The notes under the pieces are model-generated. The model was not told the origin of the DNA. It made no database searches and worked only from the letters and a program-made list of their open reading frames with translations. A stretch of DNA of 64,000 bases. Origin: Streptomyces sp. NBC_00670 (GTDB taxonomy: Bacteria; Actinomycetota; Actinomycetes; Streptomycetales; Streptomycetaceae). The position numbers were made by a program, and so were the translations under genes. Shown here piece after piece: positions 9,452 through 19,613 of this stretch. The stretch spans positions 1-64,000 of the forward strand of contig NZ_CP109017.1 of NCBI RefSeq assembly GCF_036226765.1. Direction: 5' to 3'. Position 1 is the stretch's first letter. Each line of letters opens with the position of its first letter.

Positions 9452-9809
9452 GTGACAAACACAACCACCAGGCCCAGCGATGCGTACCGCACTCCGCCCA
9501 GCACCATCCCCGCAGGTGAGAGCCAGAACAAACGTCCCTCATCTCTGGCTCTCCCTCAGATAATTCTCGGCAAGGCCAGAGCCAGGGATTCGGGTCACGT
9601 CCCGCCGAGTGGTGTAGGCGGTCAGCCTTCGCGGCTTCGCAGGTCGCAGCGGTGATGGGCCTGGCTCCCGGACGCCGAGCGGTCCATGCCTTCCTACCGG
9701 CTCGCGCGACGGCGCGGGTCGTTGCCGCGCCGGCCGCCAACGGGCCATCCGGACCGGCGCCGTCCGGATGGCTACACCACTCGGCGGGACGCCATCGGGA
9801 TTCGTCGGG
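9452..9809. repeat. Intergenic region with an 18-bp inverted repeat
   Basis: No gene is convincing here. GTCCCGCCGAGTGGTGTA at 9599-9616 recurs as its exact reverse complement at 9773-9790, with 156 bases between. The region lies between tnpA of the Tn554-type element and the end of the large NTPase gene. Tn554 relatives lack terminal inverted repeats, so this pair is not their usual end. It may be a leftover of a smaller element, or a long-range hairpin acting as a terminator. Confidence 0.6.
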
Positions 9810-12800
9810 TCAGCGCTCGTTTTCCAAAGCCGCGTTCAACCCGTAGGCGCCTGCTTGCGAGAGTCTGTCGATGATGTCCAGGCATCGGATCCGTTGGGAC
9901 CTCGGGCTTTGGCGGTAGAGGCGGAGGACCGCCGAGACCAGGTAGTGGCCGTCCGCTGCTCGGTGGGTTCTCAGGTCGCCGAGGTCTTTGCCCGCGTGCT
10001 GGACGATGCGCTCGCAGGCGTCAATAGCCACGGCGGGAAGGGGGCCGGTGTGGTCGTAGAGAGCGAAGGCCAGGTGTTCGAGGTGGTCGGGGAACGCGTC
10101 GCTATCGAGGAAAGCACTGACGAGTTCGTCGGCTTGCGCAGAAAGCAGGTCGAATGCCTGCCGCATGCCCTGGGAGGCGTTCTTTCGCACGTCAGTGTCG
10201 TTGTCGTTGAACAGCGGGACAAGGTGCGGGTAGTGGTCGATGTTGTTGGCGAAGACTGCTGCCGCCCCACGGCGGGCTAGGGCGTTGAGTTCGTGCGTGC
10301 TGTTCGGGAGGTCTGGGGTGAGGCATCCCTGGATGGTGGCAACAGCCCAGGACTGGCCAGTGAGGTCGGCCGTATCGCCCGGCCCTTGGAGGGCCCGGGC
10401 GAGGTGGGCAGCGAAACGTGAGGGTTCACGGACCAGTGTGTTGATGAGCAGCCGTTGGGTGGTGGTGGCGTTGTAGACGTTGGTGTCCTGGTGGTTCAGG
10501 AGTTGTTCAGTGGTGTCCAGCGCAATCTGAGGATCATGGTGCATCAGGGCCAGCGCGGCCTGGGCGGCACAGACTCGTACAGCGAGCACGGGGTCGTTGG
10601 CGAGGCGGGTGACTAGGGGCGTCAAGGCGTGCAGGTGCTCACTGCCGTGGAAGAGCAGGGCGGCAACGGTGAGCGCTGCCTGGCCGCGGGTGGCGTTCAT
10701 GCCGGCGGTCAGCAGATCCGTTCGGGTTCCCTCGGCATCGGCGTCGCGGATGTCCTGCTCGGGGTGGGGATCCGTGGTGTAGCTGTCGAGGGCTGGCAGC
10801 GAAGCAGCAGTGAAGTTCTGCGGAGCCGACTGCAGGGCGCGGCAGATTGTGGGCGCGGCGGCGGGGCCGAGGGTCCGGTGGGTGTGGAGAGCCAACTGCT
10901 CCCAGCGGTCGGCGTCCAGATGAGGCGTGACCGCCTCCACGATCGCGCACAGGTAGGCGGCCGGTGCGTCGGGGCCAAGCGTGAAGGCGAAGTTGGTAAA
11001 GCGCTCGGGTTCCTGTTGCGCGCGGCTGCTCAGCGTCTGGGCCAGTTCATGAGCGCCCCCTTGAGGAGGCCAGGGTCGTTCGGGTTGGGGCTGGGCGTAC
11101 TTGTTCAGGGCTCGGTGCCACTGTTCATTGGTCATGTGCCGGGCCGCATGGTCACTGATCGGCGAGCCGACGAACCCAGTCTGGATTGGTGTCGGTGGCG
11201 ACGGGATCTGGCCAGGGAACTTGCGTTCCCATTCGTCGAGTCGGCGGCGTCCGGCGGCACTACGGCGCGAGGGACAGATCGCCGACAGCAACTCGTACTG
11301 GCTCCAGCCCCAGGCGCTGCGCTGCCCCTTCTGCCGTCGGTGTTCCCACGCCGGGTAGAAGTCGAGCAGCTTCGCGGTCAGACGTTCCAACGTCTCGTCA
11401 CTGCAGTGGGGCGTGGTTGCCTCGATGAGTTCACGCGAGGCCCAGCGCGCGCTGCTCAGCCAGCCCAGGCGCAGATTGCGTTCATCGCTCAGGAGCCAGG
11501 CGATCGCTTCGTCTGCCTGGTTCATGACGGCGTAGACACGGCAGGTGAGGAAGCGCAGCTCTTGAACCGGTGAGGGAGTCAGTTGCTGCAAGGCGCCCGC
11601 TGCGGCGGCCGGGGAGTTGGCAGCCAGGGAGCGCAGTGCTGTGTCGAGGGCGGTCAGCATTGCAGCGTCGACGCCGTGGCCGCCCACAAGGCGGTGAGCC
11701 CAACGGCCGCTGGGGGCGTAGGCGTCGGTGCGCCCCGTGCTGCCTGCCGTAGCCACGTCGATGACAAAGGGCAGGACCTGGCTGACGTAGGCTTCCGGTT
11801 CGGCCTCCGCGATGCGGGAGAGGACCGTGTCGGCAACCTGCGAATGCGTTGACAAGTGCCCGGATTCGAAGGGGTCACCGGAGCCATCGGCGAGTGCTCG
11901 GGCAAGGTGACGCCGCAGATAGGCACCTACAAGACGCGCAGCGGGAGCGGGAGCGGTCTCGGCCAAGCCGTAGAGGAGTGACCAGAAGTCACTGTTCACC
12001 GCGATGGGTCCACGCGCCTCGTCCGCATGTCCGCTCTCGATCAGGTCGACGGCGAGGTCGATAAGGCCGGGTGTGAGCGCCCACTCAATCAGCCGCAGAA
12101 GCCGCTGTCCCCACTGTGGCGTGGTGCCCACGTAAGGTCGCACAAGCTCCGCAACACGCTCGGGTCGGTGGCGCGCAACGGCCAGCAGTTCAGGGAAGGC
12201 AGCATCGGCCCTCTGCGGCGTGCTTAGCCAGCGTTCCCACCTCTGATCGTGGTCGGCGGCGTCGAACCACTGCGGCAGGGCGAGCAGACCTCGTACCTTG
12301 CCCGCCACAGGAGCCTGACCCCAAGCGACCGGTTCGACGGCCTTCCAGTCAGGCAGCGCGGCATCGAGCTGCCCAAGGACCGTGATGATCACATCATGCA
12401 GGTGCAGGCGGATCCGGTCGGAGCCTAGGAGCCGGGCCACTGTGGCGCGGAAGCGTTCAGGGTCTGTGCCAGCAAGGTGTTCGAGGATCTGCCGGGTCTG
12501 AGCGCGACGGAACAGATACTGACCTGAATTGGCCAGGAAATCGTGGATGTCCTCTCCGGCAGAGATGAAGGACCGGGCGAAGAGGAAATCGAAGTACGTA
12601 TCGTGGAAGAACCCGATCTGTTCCCCGTCGCGCACCAGCACACCGTGCGATTCGAGCACCTTGATGTGCTGGCGGGCGAAACCGTCGAGGAGAGCCATGG
12701 GTGCCTGGAGCGTTTCCCGTTCGCTCATGGACGCGCACAGCGTGCCCGTGATCCCCCGCCAGTCCAGCGCGGTGGCCTGTCGCTCGATCTCCTCGCGCCG

Positions 12801-13433
12801 TTCATCGGTGTAGCGCGCGTACAGCTCCTGCAAAGTCCGATACGAAGCGGCCCGTGCGGAGAGCGACAGCCGGCTGAAGATCGACAGGTGCAACGGAGTT
12901 CGCAGCAACTCCAGCGTCACCAGCCCCAGGCTGTCGGGATCCGTCCCGTTGGCGGACAGGACAGCCCGCACCTGTTCCAGGTCCAGGACGCTGAGGGGGA
13001 ACCGGACTGCCCGAGCGGGGTCTGCGACCAGACGGGACAGCCTCCGGTCGTTATCGATATCAACGGTGCGCGCTACAAGGAGCACCTTGACGTTCGGAGC
13101 GATGACCAGCTGCGCAAGTACGTCTTCCACGGCCTCGTAGGCGTCCGACATCCTGCCGTTGTAGGTGCTGACCGCGTCCAGCTGGTCAATCACCAACAGC
13201 GCTGGCGCTTCGTCCGCGACCCCGGCCAGCAGCACCGCCGGCGAGTCCGGCAGGGTCATCCTGGTCCCCAGATCCTTGGCCGTCTGCACGCTCGCGTCGG
13301 CGCCGTCCATCCGGACCGCGGCCGTCGGCCATCCCTGCTCGGCCAGCCGGACCAGGACGTCGGTGACGACCGCTGACTTACCCAGGCCAGCGCCGCCCTC
13401 GCAGACCACGATCTGCGGGCCGTCCTCGGCCAC
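9810..13433 (-). pseudogene. 3' part of an interrupted nuclease-STAND NTPase gene
   Basis: This part encodes about 1,207 residues. It begins with a P-loop NTPase domain (Walker A GGAGLGKSA, Walker B ALLVIDQLD, arginine-rich VLLVARTVD). A winged-helix-like stretch and a very long helical C-terminal region of HEAT/TPR character follow. This is the build of STAND NTPases used in antiviral and regulatory systems. The 5' end is cut off by an IS630-type element. Joining across one copy of the TA target gives an uninterrupted frame with the fragment at 14556-15362 (...YQRLV-AEDGPQIVV...). Whether this part is still made alone from an internal start (a GTG at the junction) is unknown. Confidence 0.85.
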
Positions 13434-14527
13434 TAGTGTCCTGAGTCGTTAATTCGTGTGCAGTATGCGGCGAGGGTGTCGAGGATGTTGTCGGCGGTCT
13501 TCGTCCAGACGAACGGTCTGGGGTTCTTGTTCCACTCGTTGATCCAGCCGCGGATGTCCCGTTCGAGTTCGATGACGCTGCGGTGGGCCGAGCGGCGGAG
13601 TTTGCGGGAGGTCAGCTCGGCGAACCAGCGCTCGACGAGGTTGAGCCAGGACGCCGAAGTGGGGGTGAAGTGCAGGTGGAAGCGGGGGTGCCGCAGCAGC
13701 CACTTCTTGACCGGTTCGGTCTTGTGGGTGGCGTAGTTGTCCAGGACCAGGTGAAGCTCGAGGTCCTTGGGGACGGCGGCGTCGATGACCTTCAGGAAGC
13801 GGAGGAATTCCTGGTGGCGGTGGCGGCGGTAGTGCTGGGCGATGACCGAGCCGGAGGCGATGTCCAGGGCGGCGAACAGGCTGGTCGTGCCGTGCCGGAC
13901 GTAGTCATGGGTCATCTTCGCCGGCACGGTCGGCGCCATCGGCAGCACCGGCTGGGTCCGGTCCAGGGCCTGTATCTGCGACTTCTCGTCCACCGCCAGG
14001 ACCAGGGCGTTCTCCGGCGGCGAGAGGTAGATGCCGACCACGTCGCGGACCTTGGTCACGAACTGCGGATCGGTCGACAGCTTCCACGTCTCCACGATGT
14101 GGGGCTTGAGGCCGAAAGCCCGCCAGATCCGCGAGACCGCCGACTGCGACATGCCTGCCGACTGGGCCATGGAACGCGTCGACCAGTGCGAATCACCCGT
14201 CGGCGGCGTCTGGCCGAGCGTCCTGGCGACCAGGGCTTCGACCTGCTCGTCCGTGATCTTCCGCGGTGCACCCGAACGCGGCCGGTCCACCAGGCCCTCC
14301 AGCCGGTCCGCGGCGAACCGGGACCGCCACTTGCGCACCGTCTCCCGCGAGATGCCCAGGTCCTGCGCGACCTCCGCGTTCGGCCGACCCTCCGCACATG
14401 CCAGCACGATCCTCGACCGCATCACCAGCGCCTGCGACGCAGTCTGCTTGCGCAACCAGCCCCGCAGCACCCTGCGTTCGTGATCGGACAGCTCCAGCGG
14501 CAACGGCTTCGGACCAGGCATCGCCAC
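13433..14527 (-). CDS. IS630-family transposase
   Basis: The product has 364 residues. The N-terminus carries two helix-turn-helix motifs (AEVAQDLGISRETVRKWR; SAGMSQSAVSRIW). The DDE domain follows, with Asp in LAVDEKSQ, Asp in LVLDNYATHK and Glu in WLNLVERWF. The full length and intact motifs suggest an active copy. The TAG stop is completed by the TA target duplication plus the next flanking base, so the gene ends exactly at the element border. Confidence 0.95.
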   Translation of the reverse strand: MAMPGPKPLPLELSDHERRVLRGWLRKQTASQALVMRSRIVLACAEGRPNAEVAQDLGISRETVRKWRSRFAADRLEGLVDRPRSGAPRKITDEQVEALVARTLGQTPPTGDSHWSTRSMAQSAGMSQSAVSRIWRAFGLKPHIVETWKLSTDPQFVTKVRDVVGIYLSPPENALVLAVDEKSQIQALDRTQPVLPMAPTVPAKMTHDYVRHGTTSLFAALDIASGSVIAQHYRRHRHQEFLRFLKVIDAAVPKDLELHLVLDNYATHKTEPVKKWLLRHPRFHLHFTPTSASWLNLVERWFAELTSRKLRRSAHRSVIELERDIRGWINEWNKNPRPFVWTKTADNILDTLAAYCTRINDSGH

Positions 14528-14564
14528 ACTCTACAACCGCACGCGAACTAACGACTCAGGACAC
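13436..14564 (-). mobile_element. IS630-type insertion sequence with TA target duplication
   Basis: The termini are inverted repeats. The left end reads GTGTCCTGAGTCGTTA and the right end reads TAACGACTCAGGACAC. Both ends are flanked by TA (13434-13435 and 14565-14566), the duplication expected of IS630/Tc1-like elements. It is 1,129 bp long, with one intact transposase gene on the minus strand. It interrupts the nuclease-STAND gene and restores a single open frame if removed with one TA. Confidence 0.92.
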
Positions 14565-15362
14565 TAGGCGCTGATACAACTGCTCCACGTGCGGGCGGGC
14601 TGCCATCCCGAACACAGGCTTGTCCCGCCGCACGCGCCGCACAAAGCGCTCGACGGTCCCGGCCAGCGCCGTGAGCGTTCCGGTGTCACCGGCCAGCAGG
14701 CGTGGGCGTACTCCCGGCACGGTCAAAAGGTGGCTGCGGATCTGGGAGCCGGTGAGGCGCTGGTGCAAGTGCTCGTCGAGATAGCCGCGCACCTGCCGGA
14801 CAATCACTTCCGGATCGCCGACGAACAGCAGCTCATACTCGGAGACCACCAGGCGGCGCAGCGCCTCCGGTGAGTAATGCTCCACGTGCACGGCCTGCAG
14901 ATACCGCCAGCCGACCTCCCGGTCGACCGGCGCCCCGTTCACAGACCAGTTCCCGAGCACCTGTATGAATTGGGGAAGCTGGGCCTTGGTGATGATGCCA
15001 TCGAACTCGGCGAGTGTTTCGGCGGCCCGGGCCCGCTGGGCAAGATCGTGCAGTTCAGGAGCCCCTGTGGACAGCACGAGGCGCACCTTCTTGCCCCCCG
15101 CGAGATGCCCCGTGACGGCCTTGAGGATCTTCCCCGCAGCATCCAGGGTCCACGGCCCCTTCGAGGGGACGTCCTTCACCTGCTCGCACCACGTGCCGTC
15201 GGCAGCCTCGAGTTCGAACTCGATCCCGGCGCCCGCCGGCCCCGGCGGCTCCAGGCGGATCCGCGACGCCCGCCCCCGCAGCAACTCCGCCACCCTCAGC
15301 GCGGTCCACCAGTCCTCGTAACGATTACCCGCCTTGTCCGCAGCCCCACCCGCCAGCCCCAC
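14556..15362 (-). pseudogene. 5' part of the interrupted nuclease-STAND gene: Cap4/DUF4297-like nuclease domain
   Basis: These are the first 268 residues of the interrupted gene. AGNRYEDWWTALRVAELL near the start and the E...EQVKD core (IEFELEAADGTWCEQVKD) fit the PD-(D/E)XK nuclease domain found at the N-terminus of Cap4/DUF4297-type defence proteins. The frame ends with a premature stop supplied by the IS630 end. The intact ancestor would be about 1,475 residues: nuclease, then STAND NTPase, then a long helical sensor region. That architecture is like Avs-type antiviral proteins. A short nuclease-only product may still be made. Confidence 0.75.
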
Positions 15363-15678
15363 CCAGCCTCACCCCTCTAGAAAACCGCAAAAGCCCCCTC
15401 ATTCAGGAGTTCGCGCCCCGCGACCTTACCTCCACCCACCGACAATCAGACATACCAGAATATTGCCTCAAAACATCCACCTGTGTGCTGTCCTCAGCCT
15501 GCAGACACGGAGGCCACAGTCATGGATTTGTTCGATGAGCCACTGCCTCAGCGGGACCTTGCAGGACGTCGACGCGTCAGCTCCCCAATTGAGGGCAACA
15601 AAAGGCGGACGCCGCGCCTGACACTCGATTCATGCAACTGCCCCAGTCCTCGCCAGAAGTCGAAGCAGAATCACCGAC
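15363..15678. promoter_or_regulatory. Divergent intergenic region with a possible 57-codon ORF
   Basis: The region separates two divergently transcribed nuclease genes. Bases 15420-15490 are AT-richer than the surroundings and could hold both promoters; no firm -35/-10 pair is assigned. An ATG at 15522 follows CGGAGGCCACAGTC, a good ribosome binding site. It opens a 57-codon frame (MDLFDEPLPQRDL...) that ends at 15695, inside the next gene. It could be a small leader protein or, with a frameshift, the true start of the downstream gene. Confidence 0.4.
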
Positions 15679-17172
15679 GTGGCCGAGAACTTTGAACCCA
15701 AGCTGAACAATGACGCCCTACTGCTCACAGGCGTCAGCGACCTAGCTGACGCGTACACGCGGCTCAGTGCCGCAGGCGATCCGCAACGCCGGGGGAAGGA
15801 CTTCGAGCACCTACTGCAGCGAGCCTTCCAGCTCGCTCACTTCGAGGTAGAACTCAACCCGAGGATGGCACATCCACGCCAGACAGACTTGTCCGCCCGC
15901 TATGGAGACAGCCGGTATCTCCTGGAGGCCAAGTGGCAAGGAGCGAAGGCGGACATGGATGTGCTCGGTGGCCTACGCGACCGCTTGCGCCGGACCAGTC
16001 CCGACGTAGTAGGTGTGCTCGTCAGCGTCTCCGGCTTCACCGGAACCCTCGTAGAGGAGGTCAGCCGAGAACGTCAGTCACCGATCCTTCTGGTCGACCA
16101 AGAAGATCTGCTGGGCGCGCTTCGGGAGCCGACGACACTGCCCGGACTGCTCAGAGCCAAGCAGGAGGCATTGATCACTCATGGCCAAGTGCATCTCGGT
16201 GAGTCTCTTCGGGCACACGCCGCAACCCGTAGGCCAGATCGCGCGCTGCCAGCAAGAGACCTGCATCTCCGCGACGCACGTGGGGAGCAACACCCTTACC
16301 TGACTGTTCCGGGCGGCTTCGCTCCCGTGGTGTTCGCTACCGCCGTCACAAACGTGGACTGGTCCTTCGGTCGCGGCCGCGGCGTGTGTATGGACATCCC
16401 CATCCAAGCCCATACTGCTGACGACTTGATACGCCTGATCCACGGCCTTGATGAGCTCGGGCTGGCCAGCGCACGTCCCACCTGGACCCTCCAGCAGAAC
16501 GACACCTCATGGTTCGGAATCGGCGCCGGTGAACTCATACAGGCATTGGACAACGCACAGCAGCGTATGGCGGAGCCGGCTGCCCCGCACCACAGCGAGC
16601 AGCTCGTGTACTGCGACACCACCCTGGGTGGTCTCTACACACTGACGGCAATCATCGCTGCGGCTGAGCCGTCACCCACCGGCCAGCGACCGGACGAGTG
16701 CGCCCCCTCGAGCGGCCAAGGCGACAGAACGCCGGCACCCCTCCTGGTCTCGCAGTGCCAACTTTCCTTCCAGCTACCTGGCACTCCGCTGGATGCCACA
16801 GCCCTGCGTCACCTCCACGACCGATTCGGAGCGACGCACAACGTCTACTTCCGCCACTTGGACATCACGGCGATCAAGATCAGCTGGCTTGATCAGCAAC
16901 CAGCAGACCCACTGGCCACCATCGTGGAGCACGACCCAATCACAGGCCAAGACTTCGTCGTCGGCCTCGTCGTGCACGATCACTACTCCGTGAACAGCAA
17001 GCACGCCGTGCTCGAAGGCTGGCCGCTAGAACTCCAGGAGAGCGGGTTTCTGGTGTGCGCCTTGGCGGATCACCATCCCGTAAGTCGCCCACCAGAGAGC
17101 TACTGGCTGGAAGCCGTGCACACCGCCCACACGTCCGACCTAGCCGTAGCAACGATCCGGGCCAGATGGTGA
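15679..17172 (+). CDS. PD-(D/E)XK (Mrr-like) nuclease with long C-terminal domain
   Basis: The product has 497 residues. Residues 35-115 form a Mrr-like restriction endonuclease domain, with Glu43 in DFEHLLQRAF, Asp70 in RQTDLSARYG and E83-A-K85 in YLLEAKWQG, then helices that would pack on the core. The remaining 380 residues match no domain I know and end in a mixed, mostly beta-like region. The GTG start at 15679 lacks a good ribosome binding site and overlaps a short upstream frame, so the start is uncertain. It faces the nuclease-STAND gene and lies in a defence cluster. A restriction or abortive-infection role is likely by context only. Confidence 0.7.
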   Translation: MAENFEPKLNNDALLLTGVSDLADAYTRLSAAGDPQRRGKDFEHLLQRAFQLAHFEVELNPRMAHPRQTDLSARYGDSRYLLEAKWQGAKADMDVLGGLRDRLRRTSPDVVGVLVSVSGFTGTLVEEVSRERQSPILLVDQEDLLGALREPTTLPGLLRAKQEALITHGQVHLGESLRAHAATRRPDRALPARDLHLRDARGEQHPYLTVPGGFAPVVFATAVTNVDWSFGRGRGVCMDIPIQAHTADDLIRLIHGLDELGLASARPTWTLQQNDTSWFGIGAGELIQALDNAQQRMAEPAAPHHSEQLVYCDTTLGGLYTLTAIIAAAEPSPTGQRPDECAPSSGQGDRTPAPLLVSQCQLSFQLPGTPLDATALRHLHDRFGATHNVYFRHLDITAIKISWLDQQPADPLATIVEHDPITGQDFVVGLVVHDHYSVNSKHAVLEGWPLELQESGFLVCALADHHPVSRPPESYWLEAVHTAHTSDLAVATIRARW

Positions 17173-17218
17173 CCAGCGTCAGCTCCACGACGGATGAGCA
17201 GGGACAGACACTGCCGCA

Positions 17219-17265
17219 AGCAGGACCCGCTGGCTGGTGAAGGCCAGCAGCCAGTGGGTCCTGCT
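17219..17265. terminator. Strong hairpin terminator between convergent genes
   Basis: AGCAGGACCCGCTGGCTG (17219-17236) pairs with CAGCCAGTGGGTCCTGCT (17248-17265), an 18-bp stem with one mismatch and a short loop. It lies between the nuclease gene (plus strand) and the regulator gene (minus strand), so it can serve both. Confidence 0.8.
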
Positions 17266-17282
17266 CACTCAAGCCCAATTGC

Positions 17283-17777
17283 CTAGGCGGTCTTCCTCCG
17301 CCCTGGACTCCGGTCCCACCTAGCGGCAAAAGACCGGATGGACTCAGCGGTGAAGACCGGACCGGCACCAGTGCGGCCAATCGGTCGCGGGAAGTCAGGA
17401 TGATTACCGTCCAACTGGGCAACCCGCTGGCGGGAAACATCCAGTTCCTCAGCCGCTTCCCTGTACCCCATGAGCTCCTGCTCCCTGGGGTAGTCCCGCT
17501 CCGCGTTCGCCTGCTCAGCAGTAACCACGCGCAGGTCGATCAGCTGAGGCTCGTGACTCATCGCAGCCCCCAGCCCCTCAACCGCCGTATTAAGAGCCTT
17601 GTGCGCAGCCTCTACCAAGCTGGGCGCGTCCAGGCGCCACAGAAGGTGAAGACGCTGCCCGGCAGCCTCGTGCCTGATGACGCCAGCAAAGTGCCGATGC
17701 AACTCTTCGTATTGCTCATCCCGGAGGGCGCGGACAGCACCCACGGTTACAGATGCCCGCCATTCCTGTTCCATGCT
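17283..17777 (-). CDS. Small protein with C-terminal helix-turn-helix
   Basis: The product has about 164 residues when started at the ATG at 17777, which follows GGAAAGGAGAGAAGC. A longer form from 17795 is possible but lacks such a site. The C-terminal part (YREAAEELDVSRQRVAQLDG...FPRPIG) is a MerR/excisionase-like helix-turn-helix. The N-terminal 100 residues resemble small actinomycete proteins of unknown role. A smaller gene upstream on the same strand (17869-18069) probably shares the transcript. Function is not known; a DNA-binding regulator is a reasonable guess. Confidence 0.7.
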   Translation of the reverse strand, partial: SMEQEWRASVTVGAVRALRDEQYEELHRHFAGVIRHEAAGQRLHLLWRLDAPSLVEAAHKALNTAVEGLGAAMSHEPQLIDLRVVTAEQANAERDYPREQELMGYREAAEELDVSRQRVAQLDGNHPDFPRPIGRTGAGPVFTAESIRSFAARWDRSPGRRKTA

Positions 17778-17868
17778 TCTCTCCTTTCCTTCCATCTGTT
17801 TCGTTCTGCGGTGTGCGCGGATGGACAGGTACAGGGGGCCAGGCCTTCTGGCCCCCTTCTACACCTGG

Positions 17869-18069
17869 CTAGCCCTCGTCCGGGAAGACCAAGCCTGCGC
17901 CTCGCAGCGCCGAGATCAGATCGATCCACTCACCCGTGCCGTCCGGCTCGTGACCGATCGTGATCATGGTGCCGTTCCGGGAGAAGAACCAAGATCCCTG
18001 CAGGCTCTGCCTGCTCTCGAATCCCTGACGGTCCAGCGCCGCGAGGAGCACTTCCATCCGATTTGCCAT
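17869..18069 (-). CDS. Small conserved-looking hypothetical protein
   Basis: The product is 66 residues from the ATG at 18069; an upstream start at 18102 would add 11 residues of less typical composition. It alternates charged and hydrophobic residues (MANRMEVLLAALDRQGF) and has a WFFSRNG-type beta hairpin. It reads toward the helix-turn-helix gene about 90 bases downstream. No motif tells its role. Confidence 0.55.
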   Translation of the reverse strand: MANRMEVLLAALDRQGFESRQSLQGSWFFSRNGTMITIGHEPDGTGEWIDLISALRGAGLVFPDEG

Positions 18070-18301
18070 GTCGATACCACCCCCAAACCTTGCGCGTGTC
18101 AAGAGATAATCTCGGGCAACCTACTCAGAAACCTTGCTCCTGGCAAGTGGATCAAGAGTTCCGCGCGCACCTCTCCGGCCGGCCCGTCTCGTACAAGGAT
18201 CGAGGCACATGCCACGGAGCTGCACACAGCACTCGGACACCGAGATATCAGCAGGTCAGAAGGCCAACAAACACTCCCTACAGCTGCACCACCTGTAGAT
18301 A

Positions 18302-19510
18302 AAGGGCCTGCGCAGCCACGATGAGCGCCTGGTCGAGCAGCTCGCCTCCCGCGCGCTCACCAGCGGCAAGCGCAAGGTGCACCTCCGGCGTGACGAGGAC
18401 GGGCAGATCGTCGGGGCCGACGGAGAGGGCGACGGCGAGGACCAGGAGGACGACACGCAGGCCGCCGCCGAAGCAGCGCTGCTCCACTTCTCCAGCCCGC
18501 GCGACGCGGCCACGATCGCGGCGTTTCTGCGCACCCGGGTCTACCGGCCGGAGTCCCTGGTGTGGCTGGAGGGCTACCAAGCCCTGATCCGCTGGCGGGC
18601 GGAGAACAAGATCACCGGCCTCTACGCCGTGCCCTACGACGTCGAGGTCGAGGTCGGCGTCACCAAGGACTCCCCCCTCGGGCGGTGGGTGCACCAGCAG
18701 CGCAAGGCACTGCGCGCCGGCGAACTCGATCCCCACCGCAAGGAACTGCTGGACGCCCCCGAGGCCGGGATGGTCTGGGAGCCAGGCGAGGAAGCATGGG
18801 AGACCAAGCTCGCCGCACTGCGCTCCTACCGGCGGGCCACGGGACACCTTGCCCCGCGTCAGGACGCCGTGTGGGGCGAGGGCGAGGCGATGGTGCCGGT
18901 CGGGCAGCACATGGCCAACCTCCGGCGGAAGGGCGCGAAGAACGGCCTGGGCAAGGACCCGAAGCGGGCGGAGCAGCGTGCGGAGCAGCTCACCGCGATC
19001 GACCCGGACTGGGACTGCCCGTGGCCCCTGGACTGGCAACGCCACTACCGCGTCCTCGCCGACCTCGTCGACGCCGACGGCCACCTGCCCGACATCGCCC
19101 CCGGCGTGCTCATGGACGGCGATGACATCGGACGGTGGCTCCAGCGGCAGAAACAGCCGGGCACCTGGGCGCAGCTGTCCACCGAACAGCAGGACCGGCT
19201 GTCCAAGCTGGGCATCAAACCCACCGAGGCGCAGTCTCCTGCCCCGGCAACCAAGGGTGCAACAAAGGGCCAGAGCAAGGCGCAGCAGGCATTCCAGCGC
19301 GGCCTCGCGGCCCTCGCGCAGTGGGTGGAACGGGAAGGCGTGCACCGGCCGGTCCCGCGCGGCCATGGTGAGCTGGTCGCGGTCGACGGCGAGACGGAGC
19401 CGGTGCTCGTAAAGCTGGGCGTATGGGTATCGAACACCCGGGCGAGGCGGGACAAGCTCACCCAGGAACAGCTCGACGCCCTACGGGAGCTGGGTGTGGA
19501 GTGGGCATAG
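18302..19510 (+). pseudogene. Truncated C-terminal half of a second TtrA-like helicase gene
   Basis: From about 18302 the sequence matches the 1131-3788 helicase from its residue 493 to the end. GLRSHDERLVEQLASRAL here corresponds to GLRSHSERLVEQLASRAL there, and the stop position is the same. The whole ATPase half (Walker A to motif VI) is missing, so this is a remnant. An internal ATG at 18377 keeps a 377-codon frame open, so a helicase-associated-domain protein could still be made. It may mark an old recombination end: CTACAG...CTGTAG lies directly at the breakpoint (about 18277-18297). Confidence 0.85.
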
Positions 19511-19613
19511 AGGTTGCGCACAGGAATCGGAGCCAGCGGAGATTCGCACCGATGTGCGATCTTATGAGTGTGTATTGATCCAGTTGCAGGCTGTCTCTAG
19601 AGTGACGCGCATC

